Shown: positions 34,501 through 43,810, counted from the stretch's first letter. The stretch: 64,000 bases of DNA from Undaria pinnatifida (GCA_012845835.1 JABAKD010000029.1:11990524-12054523); one strand, 5' to 3'. Notes: a model not told the origin generated them from the sequence alone. Made by a program: numbers and translations.

Positions 34501-37500
34501 TAGCATTCTCACTGAAAAAGCGACACGCGCGATCTGCTCAATCAAGAGTCTACTATAGAATGAGCGCGCTGCAGTAGCAGTGGTAGTACTTCGAAGTCGT
34601 AGTAGTAGCAGTATTGGTAGTAGTAGCGGTAGTAGTAGTAGTAGTAGTAGTAGGTTATCCTGGAATGGTACCAGAGTTGGTTCTCGGGATCCCGCGTGGG
34701 TCGGAGTTTCAAGTTTAGAAAAACAATAAATCAAAGGAATCAACTGCTGAGAGCGCCTCGCAGCGTACATAGGGCACAATTCGATAGGAGTCGACGAGGG
34801 ATGAAATAGCCGGAATCCTCCCGCGATGAACATGAAGGCAAGTGCCGTAGTGGGGAGGGGGGAATAGAGTCTGCTTTGTGAGCCTGCTGTATCGATCTGA
34901 CGTTACATCTAGAGCAGGGAGAAGGAGAAATAAAAAGTGCGAAGGTAATAGAAGGGCTCAGCAAAAACAAAACAATGCGATCGCAAAAACAAGGGTAAGA
35001 AGTTATCCGATTCAAGGCACATGCGATGGGACCAAAACAGCGACGTGCGCAAGTGCACCAAGCGTCTGCAGCAGGACGAGCTCGCATCAGCATGATTATT
35101 GCCATATGCTGATGCGCGCGTGGCCTTACGGCTCCTTACAGTGCGACGAAGACCGCATCCCTATACCTCCCGGCAGCGCGACCTGCTCCCTGCGGCCGAT
35201 GCTGCTGTCGCCACTTGCTGTTTTTCAATACTATTTTGCCGCCCAAGCCACAATGGGCTGCTTTATGGTATTAGTAGTACGGTGTTTGCGAGATATCAAC
35301 TTTCGTTGGGTAGGAGGATGGGTAGGAAAAAATCTAGTAAACAGAGACGTGCGTCGACACGATATAACGCCCTTACAATTGGAAACCCGTTTCGGTGACA
35401 AAGTTACTTGAAATTACCGACTAGTTAGTAGTCGCGACACCCTGCCGACTCACAGCTATACTAATTATAGAAATAGTAGTATCTAAACTGTCCAAGGTAC
35501 AATTCAAGGCCAACTCAACCTACGAAAAAGCAAGCGAAAAAATACAAGCAGATTTAGAAACACGTTTTCCTGCACATTTTTCTTATCTTCTCAAATAATT
35601 TGTGTTCTTGGTTTTTTTTTTGGGAGGGGGGGGGGGGGGGGTTCATGATGTTAGTCGGCTTGAATACTATCAATATTGTTTCAATGTTTCACTAACCCAA
35701 CAGAAGCAGAAACTCGCAAACGCCGTATTATTTAGTGCTGCAGTACGGAGATCCATTGTTGACAACTTGAAAACACCCCCGAAAAAGGAAAGCATCGCCA
35801 TTTCGGGCGAGCTCTTCTACGCTACGACTGTGCTCGATTAGGCTCTGTATGCCCGGTAAGACTAGCTAACAAAATAACCTCGGGTCAAGCGCTATTAAAC
35901 AAGGCGGGTGTGCTTTTTAGCGCCCTATTCATGTCTAGCATTCCACCCTGCTAACAGTCAGTGGATCTCCGCACTACTGCAGTACCTTGCCCATATTCCC
36001 GATGTTCTGCATATCACCGTGTATACTGGTAGCCTACGATACACAGCCCCGAGCCGAGAGGTATCGGCAGACACTCACCGGAACGCCGTCAATGATGCTG
36101 TCCGGGCGCGCCATGTAAACATACTCGAACAGGCAAGGCTTAAACCTCGTCAAGCTCCGCCCAGCCACTGCCCTTCCTCCCCCTCCCCCCCTCCCGTCTC
36201 CACCCTCCTCCTCCTCTTGCTGCTGCTGTCGCTCCTCCTCCTCCTCCTCCTCCTCTTGCAGCTGCTGCTGAGGGGAACAAATCCTACTCGACACAGACCC
36301 CGTACCAGCATCCAAAAACACGGCTTCCCCGGCCCGAACATCCCTCTTCAAAGAAAATCCCAACCCTGTCAACGCTGACGATTCCGACGCCACCCCCAAA
36401 TCCATCTTTCCTGAGCCCCCTCCCCTCCCAGTCAGGACCCCCCCTCCCCCCGAAGCACCCCCTTCTCCTCCCGAGGCCGCGGCGATTATGCCACCGACGC
36501 CGACCCCCCCTCCCCCCGGGCGTGAGCCGAGACATAAGGGGCGGATGCCGTGGGGGTCGCGGAAGGACAATATGCCGTGACCGTTGATGAGAATCGTTAC
36601 CGCGTATCCGCCTCGGCACCGGGCCATTACCGCCTGTTTTTAGTGGGTAGGGTAAGGTAGAGTAGGGTAAGGTAGGGTAGGGTAGGGTAGGGTAGGGTAG
36701 GGTAGGGTAGGGTAGGGTAGGGTGGGGTGGGGTAGGGTAGGGTGGGGTGGGGTAGGGTAGGTCAATATATAGTAGGGTAAGGGTAGGGTAGGGTAGGGTA
36801 GGGTAGGGTAGGGTAGGGAAGGGTAGGGTAGGGTAGGGTAGGGTAGGGTAGGGTAGGGTACTGTAGGGTAAGGTAGGGTACTGTAGGGTAAGGTAGGGTA
36901 GGGTAAGGTAGGGTAGGGTAAGGTAGGGTAAAATAGTTAGGGTAGGGTTGGGTTGAGGTGGGTTGGGTTGGGTTGGGTTGGGTTGGGGTGGGTCGGGTCG
37001 GGTTGGGGTGGGGTGGGGTGGGGTGGGGTCGGGGGGGGGGGGGGGGGGGGGGGGGGGGATGGGGTGGGGTGGGGTGGGGTGGGGTGGGGTGGGGTGGGGT
37101 GGGGTGGGGTGGGGTGGGGTGGGGTGGGGTGGGGTGGGGCAGGGTAGGGTGCTGATAGTGGGTGGGGTGGGGTGGGGTGGGGTGGGGCAGGGTAGGGTGC
37201 TGATAGTGGGTGGGGTGGGGTGGGGTGGGGTGGGGTGGGGTGGGGTAGGGTGGGGTGGGGTGGGGTGTGGTGGGGTGGGGTGGGGTGGGGCAGGGTAGGG
37301 TGCTGATAGTATTCAAGAAATACGCTGTGCAGTAGGCGTGGGGCAGGGTGTTGCGGATTATAGCAGGTGGGGTGGGGTGGGGTTGTGGCGGAGCGGGGGG
37401 AGCGATTTTTTGTGGTCAAGTCTTCCCTCTGAAGACACAAAAGGACCAGATCAATCAAATCAATCTATTTACTCGTCCATCGACTAGTCGTTTCTACCTC

Positions 37501-38111
37501 CAATCCTTTCGCCCCCTCCGCTTGCCCGGAAAAAATGCAATCAACAATAACAATAACAAAAACAACAGTAACAGCAACAACAACAACAACAACAACGGCA
37601 ACAACAACAACACCCACATCACCACCACCACCACCACCACCACCACCAACAACGGGCCTACCTGTACGACTTCGAAGAGTAGATCGGGCGTTACGCCTGA
37701 TTCAATGGGCGGCCTTCTCGCCGCTAGCTCCATCCCGAAAATCTCCGATATTAATTCCGTGTCCGAGTCGGTGATGAGATGCCTAGTCGCCGACAGCTGC
37801 CACGGGAAACATGCAGTAATAAACGCACAAATGTTAATGAAGCAAGCAAAAGAACAGCCGCCGAGCCGCCGACATAAAGTGCATCAAGAATTAATACAGG
37901 TTTCGCAGACGATTGCACGCAACCAAAACATCGTCGGATGCCGACACAGCAAGAATTCCTCAGGAATTAATAATCCAGGATGCCGTACAACAGTGGTCCC
38001 TGCACAGTGCCGGTGGAGCAGTGCCGGCTGCCCACATACTATGACCATTGGGTAGATGATAACAGCAACGGTGGCAACGGCGACAAGAAGAAGAACAACA
38101 GCAGCAACCGC

Positions 38112-38167
<56 letters not shown>

Positions 38168-40767
38168 CCACAACAACATGGGTATCATCATAACCACACA
38201 TACCTGGTCTCTAAGAAGCTGCCCGTTGCTGATGTGCCCGTTGTGCGCCACGCAAAAACCCACGGGGACGTTATTCCGAAACGGCTGTCAAGCGGGAAAT
38301 GACCGCAACAAAAGGGCACGAACGTGTGAAAGGATAAAGCCGAACCAACTGTCACTAGAAACCCAAGCATGGGATATTATGTGCGATGCACTGCTGTGAT
38401 AGTGCTGTGATGCCAATGTTCCGAAACCGCTATTCATTATTGTACCAGGGCAAACGCACCTCACACTAATTCCAAGTAATTTTATCCGAAAACGTGGGTG
38501 CAGTGACAAGGGAGTCAAGGTCAAACATAGGTCAAGGACACCCTTAACCCCTTTAGAGCCCCAAAATCCCTCCTTATACTAACTTCAAGTAAATTTGTGA
38601 AAAAAAAGGGTTTCCAGAAGCGAAGGCGTTCAGGAAAACGATTACAGTAGTGGTCCCTCTATAGCGCCGGTATGTGCCAGCCGGATACACCGGCACTATA
38701 GCGGCAACCGGCGCTACCCTGCATACTGAATCTATCAACATTCGTTGTTCTCATCTGTGCCACACGATTTCACAGGCACTTTAGCGGGCAACCGGCACTA
38801 CTCAACCGGCACCATAGAGGGACCAATACTGTGCGCCAAGGGGTGTAACATGCACTATAGCGGGCAACCGGCACTGCTCAAGCGGCACTACAGAGGGACC
38901 ATTGCCGTGTAGAGATAAACGGAAACCCACGCATGGGGTATGACGCGCGATGTACGCTATAGGTATCATAGCGTGGTTCCGAAACGGCTGTCGAGGGGCC
39001 GAAAAAGGCCATGGATGCCCGGAAAGAAAACGCCGAAGCGATGCAGGAAACCCAATCCACTGCCGTGGGGTGTGATGTGCGATACGCGGGAGCAAAAAAA
39101 ACAAAATCTCACCCACACTTTTCTTTTAAGGAGCCAGACAGAGGGAGTGAGGGTTACTGAAACCAAGTAAAAAAAGTTGTAGAAAGAAAGCAATTTTCTC
39201 TATTTACACAAAAATCACAACGCTCCGATTTTTTTCCCCCCGTTTTAACCTTTCTAGGAGTGTGGCTCCGTTTTCTCATTGTTTGTGTGCTCCCCTGGGG
39301 CTGCGGTATATGTGTAGTATGATACCGTCGATCCGAACCGGCGCTCGAGAAGCAACAACAAAAGTCACAGGTACGCAGAAGAAAAACGTTGGGGCATAAC
39401 CGGAAACACAAGCGGATAGCATAACGTACGGATATACCATAAAAAACGTTGTCCCGAAACGGCTGTCAAGGGGCGTGAAAAGGGCCACGGACGCCCAAAG
39501 GAAAACGCTGAGCGGTGACTGGAAACCCCTCCTTCCCTCTGTTTCATAAAATAAGAAGACCTTTTGACTTTTATGGTGGATAGGGTTCGGCGTTCCCACT
39601 GCCCGTCGATGTAGTCGTCAACTTTAGCCAACTCACGCTCTCGCTCCATCAGCGACCAAATAAGATGGTTTCATCACCATAAATCGCAAAAATCGGAAAA
39701 TCGGAAAATCGGGTTGTCGAGAACCTCGCCTGCGCTTCTTCGACGCTGTTGCAGCCGCTCGTGGGGTATCGCACATGCCCCACCCCGTAGGCTCCGCACA
39801 GTGTCGACATGCTCTCCACGCCAAAAACGTCGCGCGCCTGTTTTGTTGGTTGGTGGAGACGATCGGGATGTCAGACATCGATAGTAGTAGCAGTAGAAGA
39901 GTACCAGTTGTAGTAGTAGTGTTAGTAGTGGAATTAGTAGTGGCGGTGGTAGTAGTAGTATAGTAGTGCCGGTCGCCCCGGTGGCGTATCAGGTTACTCT
40001 CGAGCCTGGTATAGGCCAGTTTCGTGAGTTCGAGCCCCCCCGAGTGCATACTGGTATAAATTCGTAGGGACTTCCTTTGTGCACAAATTGGCTTGCGGAA
40101 AGCGCGAGAGCGTGAGTTAGCAACACTCGATGAAAATTCGACGAGAAGTGGGATTGCCGAACCCTATGCGCGATAAAAAAATTGAGGGCAAGAAGCGGGG
40201 GGGGGGAGGGACGACACCTGCAACCACGGCTTGTCCGGAAGCTCGAAAGCAGTAGTGTGTGTTGTCTTCACATAAAACCGTTTCTTTCAACCCAACGACA
40301 TCAGTATACCCAGTGTCCGTGCTGATTCTTCATCCCCGAGAGACACAAGCTATTATTATGTGGTCAAATACTGTGCAACAGAGTAAACCAAACATTCGCA
40401 ATTCGTGAAAAAAAGAAACAAAGTAGTATTAGTACCAACAACAGCAGTAGCTGTGTAGTAATAGTGAGACAACAGTAGCAGTAGTAGCAGCAGTAGTAGC
40501 AGTAAAAGTAGGACCAGATAGAGTAGTAATATCATAGGTTATACCAACCAACCCCAGGTGAATGCTACACTGACACGTAAGAGAGGCAACAAATAGTGGC
40601 CTTCTTACCAGCCCCTTGTCCTTCCGCAGGAACATCTTCCGCCCATCCGACGTCGCAATTCCCGCCGCATCTTGACCTCGATGCTGCAGGATCGTAAGCC
40701 CGTCGTATAGCTCGGGGGACACCTGAGCGTCCCGGTCGGCCAGCAGGATGCCGATCACACCGCACAT
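27160..40767 (-). CDS. purF: Amidophosphoribosyltransferase (glutamine PRPP amidotransferase)
   Basis: Catalyses PRPP + glutamine to 5-phosphoribosylamine, the first committed step of purine synthesis. Ten exons: 40767-40609, 39837-39730, 38284-38204, 37796-37662, 36633-36079, 33511-33440, 32385-32285, 31489-31279, 28709-28593 and 27345-27160 (stop TAA), 574 residues. The start MCGVIGIL exposes catalytic Cys2 after Met removal, as in ADE4/E. coli PurF. Visible motifs are [77 protein letters not shown], the PRPP loop [14 protein letters not shown] (about 439-452) and YGIDLP. It resembles the fungal/E. coli class without obvious Fe-S ligands. Two low-complexity inserts in exon 5 explain the excess over about 505 residues. 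Introns 2, 6 and 7 start with GC. The frame is open upstream to 41007 (RRRNGGGPK before the Met), so a propeptide cannot be excluded. Introns contain exon-edge copies. Confidence 0.95.
27484..27546 (-). pseudogene. Copy of the purF exon 10 5' edge (copy a)
   Basis: After a CCAG acceptor the minus strand reads [20 protein letters not shown], nearly the start of exon 10 ([20 protein letters not shown]). It sits about 200 bp upstream of the real exon and keeps its acceptor. There is no credible donor, so splicing into it would truncate the protein or read on into intron. Confidence 0.8.
27690..27752 (-). pseudogene. Copy of the purF exon 10 5' edge (copy b, frameshifted)
   Basis: The CCTTCCAG acceptor and GAT start are kept, but a one-base deletion in the AAAGACC region shifts the frame, and TGA follows within ten codons. 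It aligns with exon 10 through GAGCGAGCTAC. More diverged than copy a. Confidence 0.75.
27950..28440 (-). pseudogene. Four tandem copies of the purF exon 9 3' edge
   Basis: On the minus strand the blocks near 28440-28388, 28260-28210, 28130-28083 and 27998-27950 read variants of [14 protein letters not shown], the last codons of exon 9. They are separated by GCGATACGATA/ATGTATCGAAA sequence. After the TTCCAG of each copy the intron starts GCCA, where the real exon has GTCAGT. All four have therefore lost the GT donor by the same T-to-C difference. Confidence 0.8.
28950..29150 (+). repeat. ATATGATCT-type 9-bp tandem repeat
   Basis: About twelve imperfect copies of a 9-bp unit (TATATGATC or TATATGACC) at 29030-29140, with GATCT palindromes on the flanks. 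In purF intron 8. Confidence 0.7.
29370..29965. repeat. Spaced CCTTGACGG...CCGTCAAGG hairpin repeats
   Basis: At least five blocks (near 29385, 29465, 29655, 29815 and 29915) pair one to four CCTTGACGG-type motifs with a downstream (C)CGTCAAGGGG, followed by a short tail containing CGTCAAC. Spacing is about 100-190 bp. The array runs directly into the extra exon 8 copies in purF intron 8. Confidence 0.7.
30012..30125 (-). pseudogene. Extra copy of the purF PRPP-loop exon (copy 3)
   Basis: A 38-codon open block follows acceptor CATAG and reads ...[18 protein letters not shown]...YFCSASPP. The two PRPP-binding aspartates (DD in VDDSIVRG) are GG and Arg is Pro, so the loop is broken. It ends before GCAAGG, where the real exon 8 has GTAAGG. 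It lacks the first 33 codons of exon 8. Confidence 0.8.
30322..30435 (-). pseudogene. Extra copy of the purF PRPP-loop exon (copy 2, intact motif)
   Basis: A 38-codon block follows the same CATAG acceptor and reads [20 protein letters not shown]...YFCSASSQ. The PRPP loop is intact and a good donor, GTAGGG, follows. Both ends are phase 0, so inclusion would keep the frame but would duplicate the loop; replacing exon 8 would lose the [14 protein letters not shown] part. It is exactly 310 bp from copy 3. Confidence 0.8.
30822..30985 (-). mobile_element. SINE-like element A, copy 2
   Basis: Reads on the minus strand from GCGCCAGCTAGCGCTGGGTTGC through AAATCGACACACGACACG to CCCATCCGCCGGAGGATG, with an A-rich tail at 30822-30840. 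In purF intron 8, same strand as the gene. Confidence 0.65.
31525..31780 (+). repeat. GTA/GCA trinucleotide tracts
   Basis: Two tracts (31530-31645 and 31710-31775) of (GTA)n and (GCA)n separated by about 60 bp of A/T-rich DNA. In purF intron 7, starting within about 40 bp of the exon 8 acceptor. Confidence 0.85.
31991..32170 (+). repeat. Dispersed repeat F, copy 2
   Basis: Matches the 795-970 copy over CTCAGATCCGGGGTCACCAAGCAGGCTCTTCT and the poly-purine/GCACGTGCCTTCAT end in shorter blocks. In purF intron 7, opposite to the gene. Confidence 0.7.
32725..33385 (+). repeat. Dispersed repeats B and H, nested copies
   Basis: Repeat B blocks occur at 32725-32880 and 33245-33385 with a repeat H block (33155-33255) between them. 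C-rich runs (32905-32970 and 33248-33268) mark the ends. All are in purF intron 6. Confidence 0.55.
33645..33900 (+). repeat. Dispersed repeat D, copy 1
   Basis: About 250 bp shared in the same orientation with 35743-35985 and 53533-53795. Common blocks are GCGA(A/G)(G/C)TCT(C/T)CTACGCT(G/A)CGACTGTG, GAGGCTCTG, AAGCGCTnTTAAACAA and GGATCTC(T/C)G. No coding potential. The first two copies are in purF intron 5 and the third in the last intron of the GOLD gene. Confidence 0.7.
34789..34975 (-). repeat. Dispersed repeat F, copy 3
   Basis: Inverted relative to the copies at 795 and 31991. Reads CCTTCATGTTCATCGCGGGAGGATTCCGGCTATTTCATCCC on the minus strand in matching blocks. Confidence 0.65.
35743..35985 (+). 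repeat. Dispersed repeat D, copy 2
   Basis: Best preserved of the three copies around GCGAGCTCTTCTACGCTACG and TCAAGCGCTATTAAACAAGG. Lies about 100 bp from the 3' end of purF exon 5. Confidence 0.7.
36642..37400 (+). repeat. GGGTA/GGGGT array filling most of purF intron 4
   Basis: Pentamer arrays: (GGGTA)n at 36642-36950, (GGGTT)n at 36955-36990, and (GGGGT)n at 37000-37285 broken by a G homopolymer near 37030-37058. A 55-57-bp unit ending GTGCTGATAGT recurs three times at 37140-37310. The G-rich strand is the non-template strand's complement: purF is transcribed from right to left, so its RNA is C-rich here. The acceptor of exon 5 (36633) abuts the array edge. Confidence 0.9.
37535..38190 (+). 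repeat. AAC and ACC trinucleotide tracts around purF exon 4
   Basis: (AAC)n at 37540-37615, (CAC)n at 37616-37650 and (AAC)n at 38095-38178. They flank exon 4 (37796-37662) and reach within about 12 bp of its donor and 25 bp of the donor of exon 3. Confidence 0.85.
38645..38905 (+). repeat. CCGGCACTATAG-type repeats, second site
   Basis: Two to three units of the family seen at 25880-26395, with CATAGAGGGACCA, CACTATAGCGGGCAACCGGCACT and ACTGTGCGCCAAG blocks. In purF intron 2. Confidence 0.75.
38970..39490 (-). pseudogene. Copies of the purF exon 3 acceptor edge in intron 2
   Basis: Exon 3 starts ...TTGACAG|CCGTTTCGGAATAACG at 38284. The same edge recurs at about 39000 (TCGACAG|CCGTTTCGGAACCACG) and 39475 (TTGACAG|CCGTTTCGGGACAACG), each with a pyrimidine-rich lead CCCCT. 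They encode PFRNH and PFRDN against the real PFRNN and then diverge. Weaker relics lie near 38430 and 39340. Confidence 0.7.
40255..40420 (+). repeat. Paralogous empty site of TRIM copy 1
   Basis: Aligns with both flanks of the TRIM at 46624-47009: GTGTGTGTTGTCTTC and CCGTT(T)CTTTC on the left; CCAACGACATCAGTA, GTCCGTGCTGATTC and GCAATTCGT on the right. Here the blocks are contiguous (CTTTCAACCCAACGACATC), so this copy was never interrupted. Confidence 0.75.
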
Positions 40768-40819
40768 CTTCGGTCCGCCCCCATTCCTTCTTCGGGCCTC
40801 TTGCTGCCGCTTTTGCTGT

Positions 40820-41470
40820 CGATACGGCCGCTGTGGCACGGCTGCTACCCAGCGGCTTGAGAATTCCCGCGGGGTCGAAAAGGGGGAGCTGGTGGTTTGA
40901 CGGGAAGGAAGTGGACTCCACCTGTCCGTCGAGATTAGATGCACAGCAGCGGGACGGTTGCAGTGGTGCGGGACACCTAACGTTGTCAAAGGTACTGGTA
41001 TTAACAATAAGAAGCGGAGATGCGTCGGCCCAGCTTGGGGTTGTTACCTTGCAAAGGGTCGCGTTCTACACTAAACACAAGAGAATAGCGTCGGAAAATC
41101 ATCCTTTTACAGTCGTTCTGTAAGCAGAGATGCCGGTCCGGCTTGGAGTTTGTCACTTTGCAAAGGGTGCGTTCTGTACTAACCACAAGATAAAAGCGCC
41201 GGGAATTCATTTTTCTAGTAACCGCCCTGTGGTCTGCACGGTCGCTGTGGCACTGCTGTTACCCAACGACTTCAGCACTAACTTGGAGCTGAAAAAGAGG
41301 AGGAAGTCCACTCCACCTGTCCGTTGAGATCGGTTATGCAGCAGTAAAGGCATATGCAGCAAATACTAGGTAGCAAAAAAACAAGGGTGCTGGCCCAGCC
41401 TGGAGTTCTTCCACTGGGAAAGGGCGTGTTCCACACAAGCTTCAAGCTAATAGCGTCGGCGTTTCTTATT
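40820..41470 (+). repeat. Tandem duplications of the purF upstream region
   Basis: A block with GGTCGCTGTGGCAC, GCTGTTACCCA and TCCACCTGTCCGT occurs at 40820-40950 and again at 41228-41345. A second block (GCCnGCTTGGAGTT, TTGCAAAGGG, CGTTCT, AAGATAAnAGCG) occurs three times, near 41017-41095, 41115-41200 and 41395-41460. The first block covers the frame just upstream of the purF ATG. Confidence 0.7.
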
Positions 41471-41940
41471 TCTTAGAACCGCGTCGGGATTTCTTGCTGG
41501 GATTTCGTATTACGCCTGGCTTCCTTCGAGCTCGTGCTTTTACTTGATGTTCTGTACCGACGTATTGCACGAGTACATAATCTGCAGTACTAGATTACTA
41601 TTGCAAAGTAGTATGGGTTGGGGGGTGCTCTGAGCGCTAAAAACCAGTACACGAGCGTCTGGTGCCGCGGTGCGTTTTGCCAAGAGCTGGGGCACTCCGT
41701 GGGCGGAAATTGTGCGAACAGACTACAGTATACCACCACCACCGTTACCACCACCGTTACCACTACAGTTACCACCACCACTACCACTATTAACATCACT
41801 ATTACCACTGCGACTACTACCATGACCACGACCACGACTGCGACCACGACTAACACCACCACTACAACTACCAATACTATACCCACCGCCACTACCACTG
41901 CCACCACTGCAACCACTATCACTACCACTACCACTACTGT

Positions 41941-42062
41941 ACCTTTTTTTTTTTTTTTTTTTTTTATTCTCCGGCGGGTGGGGCAAACAAAAAAAAAAAA
42001 CTCAAGCTCACCACACTTCCGCGTATTTTCATACACGTCGCGTGTCGATTACTTCTGTACCA
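41941..42062 (-). mobile_element. SINE-like element A, copy 3
   Basis: A long A tail (poly-T at 41944-41965 on the plus strand) next to CCGCCGGAGAAT, then the GTGTGGTGAGCTTGAG and CGACACGCGACGTGTATGAAA blocks. It is flanked on both sides by (ACC)n/(ACT)n tracts. Confidence 0.65.
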
Positions 42063-42359
42063 CTGCCTCTCCCAGTACCACTGCGTACGACCCACATCAC
42101 CATCATCACCACCACCACCACCACCACTACCACCACCACCACCAGCACCGTGACCCTGCCGCTACCGCTACCACTATTAATACCACTATTAATACCACCA
42201 TTAATACCACTACCATCACCATCCTACCACCATTACCATCAGAATGCCACAGACAGCTGTAGAGGAAAGCAGAAGCAGGGCCCGATACAGCAGAGGCACG
42301 CGCGGTAAAAGTCGGGCCGGGAAAATATGGTCGGGGCGGGACGCGAACGGGAAACCGTG

Positions 42360-42830
42360 CACACCCCGGACAGCTCATCACGAGCTAGCTCATCCATCGT
42401 GTATAGCTCACGCGCTCAAAAGACGTGCAGATGAGCTATCGCCTATAGCTCAAGCATTGAAAAATGTGCGGATCATGTAGCTCCCATAGCTCATCCATGG
42501 CCAAATGAGGTAGCTCACGTAGCTCGTATATCTCATCCCGGAAAAACATGTGCGGATGAGCTATACGAGCTACATGAGCTAGCTCATTTGCTCGCCCTTC
42601 CAAAACATGTGCAGATGAGCTATCGCCTATAGCTCAAGCCGGGGAAACATATGCAGCTCCCGTAGCTCCCGTACCTCACCGGTGAGCTACCGTCGAAAAG
42701 AGCTAGCTCGAGCTACGGTGAGCTCATCTGTCCGGGGTGTGAAACCGTGTGATAGCTACCGTCGAAAAGAGTTAGCTCGAGCCACGATGATCTGGTCCAT
42801 CCGGGGTGTGAAACCGTGTGATAGTTCGCC
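42360..42830. repeat. Cluster of GAGCTA palindromic motifs
   Basis: Some 25 or more AGCT cores in TAGCTCA/TGAGCTA form, with repeated units CGTGCAGATGAGCTATCGCCTATAGCTCAAG and AACATGTGCGGATGAGC in shorter pieces, and a duplicated block CTACCGTCGAAAAGAG(C/T)TAGCTCGAGC(T/C)AC. Both strands read alike because the motif is self-complementary. Confidence 0.75.
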
Positions 42831-43674
42831 CCCGACCGCGATTTCCCGATCGTTTCCGGCGTTGGTTTCTGCTCCCACCGTCTACGATCCCGACGTAAGG
42901 TGTCTTGTTCCCGTCCCGACTGTTTCCCATCTCACTCTCTACCCAGCTGTTCCGATCCCCTCCCGACATGTGCACACACTTTCTCCCATCAATTGGGGCA
43001 GTTATTTCCGTACCATTTACCACCAGTTTTGCCGTTTTTCCATCGTATATATGGCCATGGATGCAACAGGACAAAGCAAAATTTGGGTGCAACAACAGAG
43101 GCGAGACCGCCAGGGACTACTTGTACGAAGTACAGATCATTTTACATTTTTCGTGATTCTGTCGGGTTTTTTCTGTTTTTTCTTGCCCCCTTGAGCCTTT
43201 TTCTGAAAACAATGATATTTTACCTTGCCGTATTTTTCAACACAGAGGAGGAGGAGGAGGAAGAGGAGGAGGTTAAATATAAAAAGAAAGCTGCTGCAAC
43301 CCCCCCCCCCCCCCGACAACATAGGTCAGCTGTGATTCTCCCGAACCATGTTGCCGACCGAGTTCCCGACTTCTACCTGACACTGCTGTATATTCCCGAC
43401 CGACTCGATATTGTCGACCGATATTCCGACCTGCTCTTGACCGTTCTCGACCCATTCCCCAGACCGTCATGTCCCATCAAGAATCGTGTACTCCCATCCC
43501 ACCCCGTCAACCAATAGGGTTCCCCCACCTTCCCTTGTCATTCCCACCCCGCCGAAAACAAACGGACACCTTTCCCCGGACCATCCCTCGGGCTGCCTCG
43601 GGCGAGACGGTCCAATTTTCGTACTGCGTGGTGCCTTCGCCACCGCCCGTATACCTGCAACACAGCAGCAGCAG

Positions 43675-43810
43675 TACATCACTACCACCACCCACTACCA
43701 CCATAATACCACAAAACTACCACCACCATCACCACCACCACCATCATCTCCACCACCACCACCACCACCACCACCACCACCACCACCACCACCACCACCA
43801 CCACCACCGC
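43675..43810 (+). repeat. (CAC)n / (CAT) trinucleotide tract
   Basis: Near-perfect (CAC)n at 43745-43810 preceded by an interrupted tract. Frames across it read as His, Pro or Thr runs and are not genes. Confidence 0.9.

Noticed and set aside
36642-36950. A chromosome end (telomere)
   Set aside because: The array is GGGTA and not TTAGGG, it is internal, and purF exons lie on both sides.
36762-37458. Long Pro/Thr/His or Gly/Val/Trp frames on both strands
   Set aside because: They arise from the GGGTA/GGGGT array, which lies inside a purF intron by exon mapping.
42772-43095. Minus-strand frame reading HGHIYDGKTAKLVVNGTEI...
   Set aside because: No family match by eye and no supporting splice sites; the DNA is built of TTCCCGAC-like degenerate repeats.
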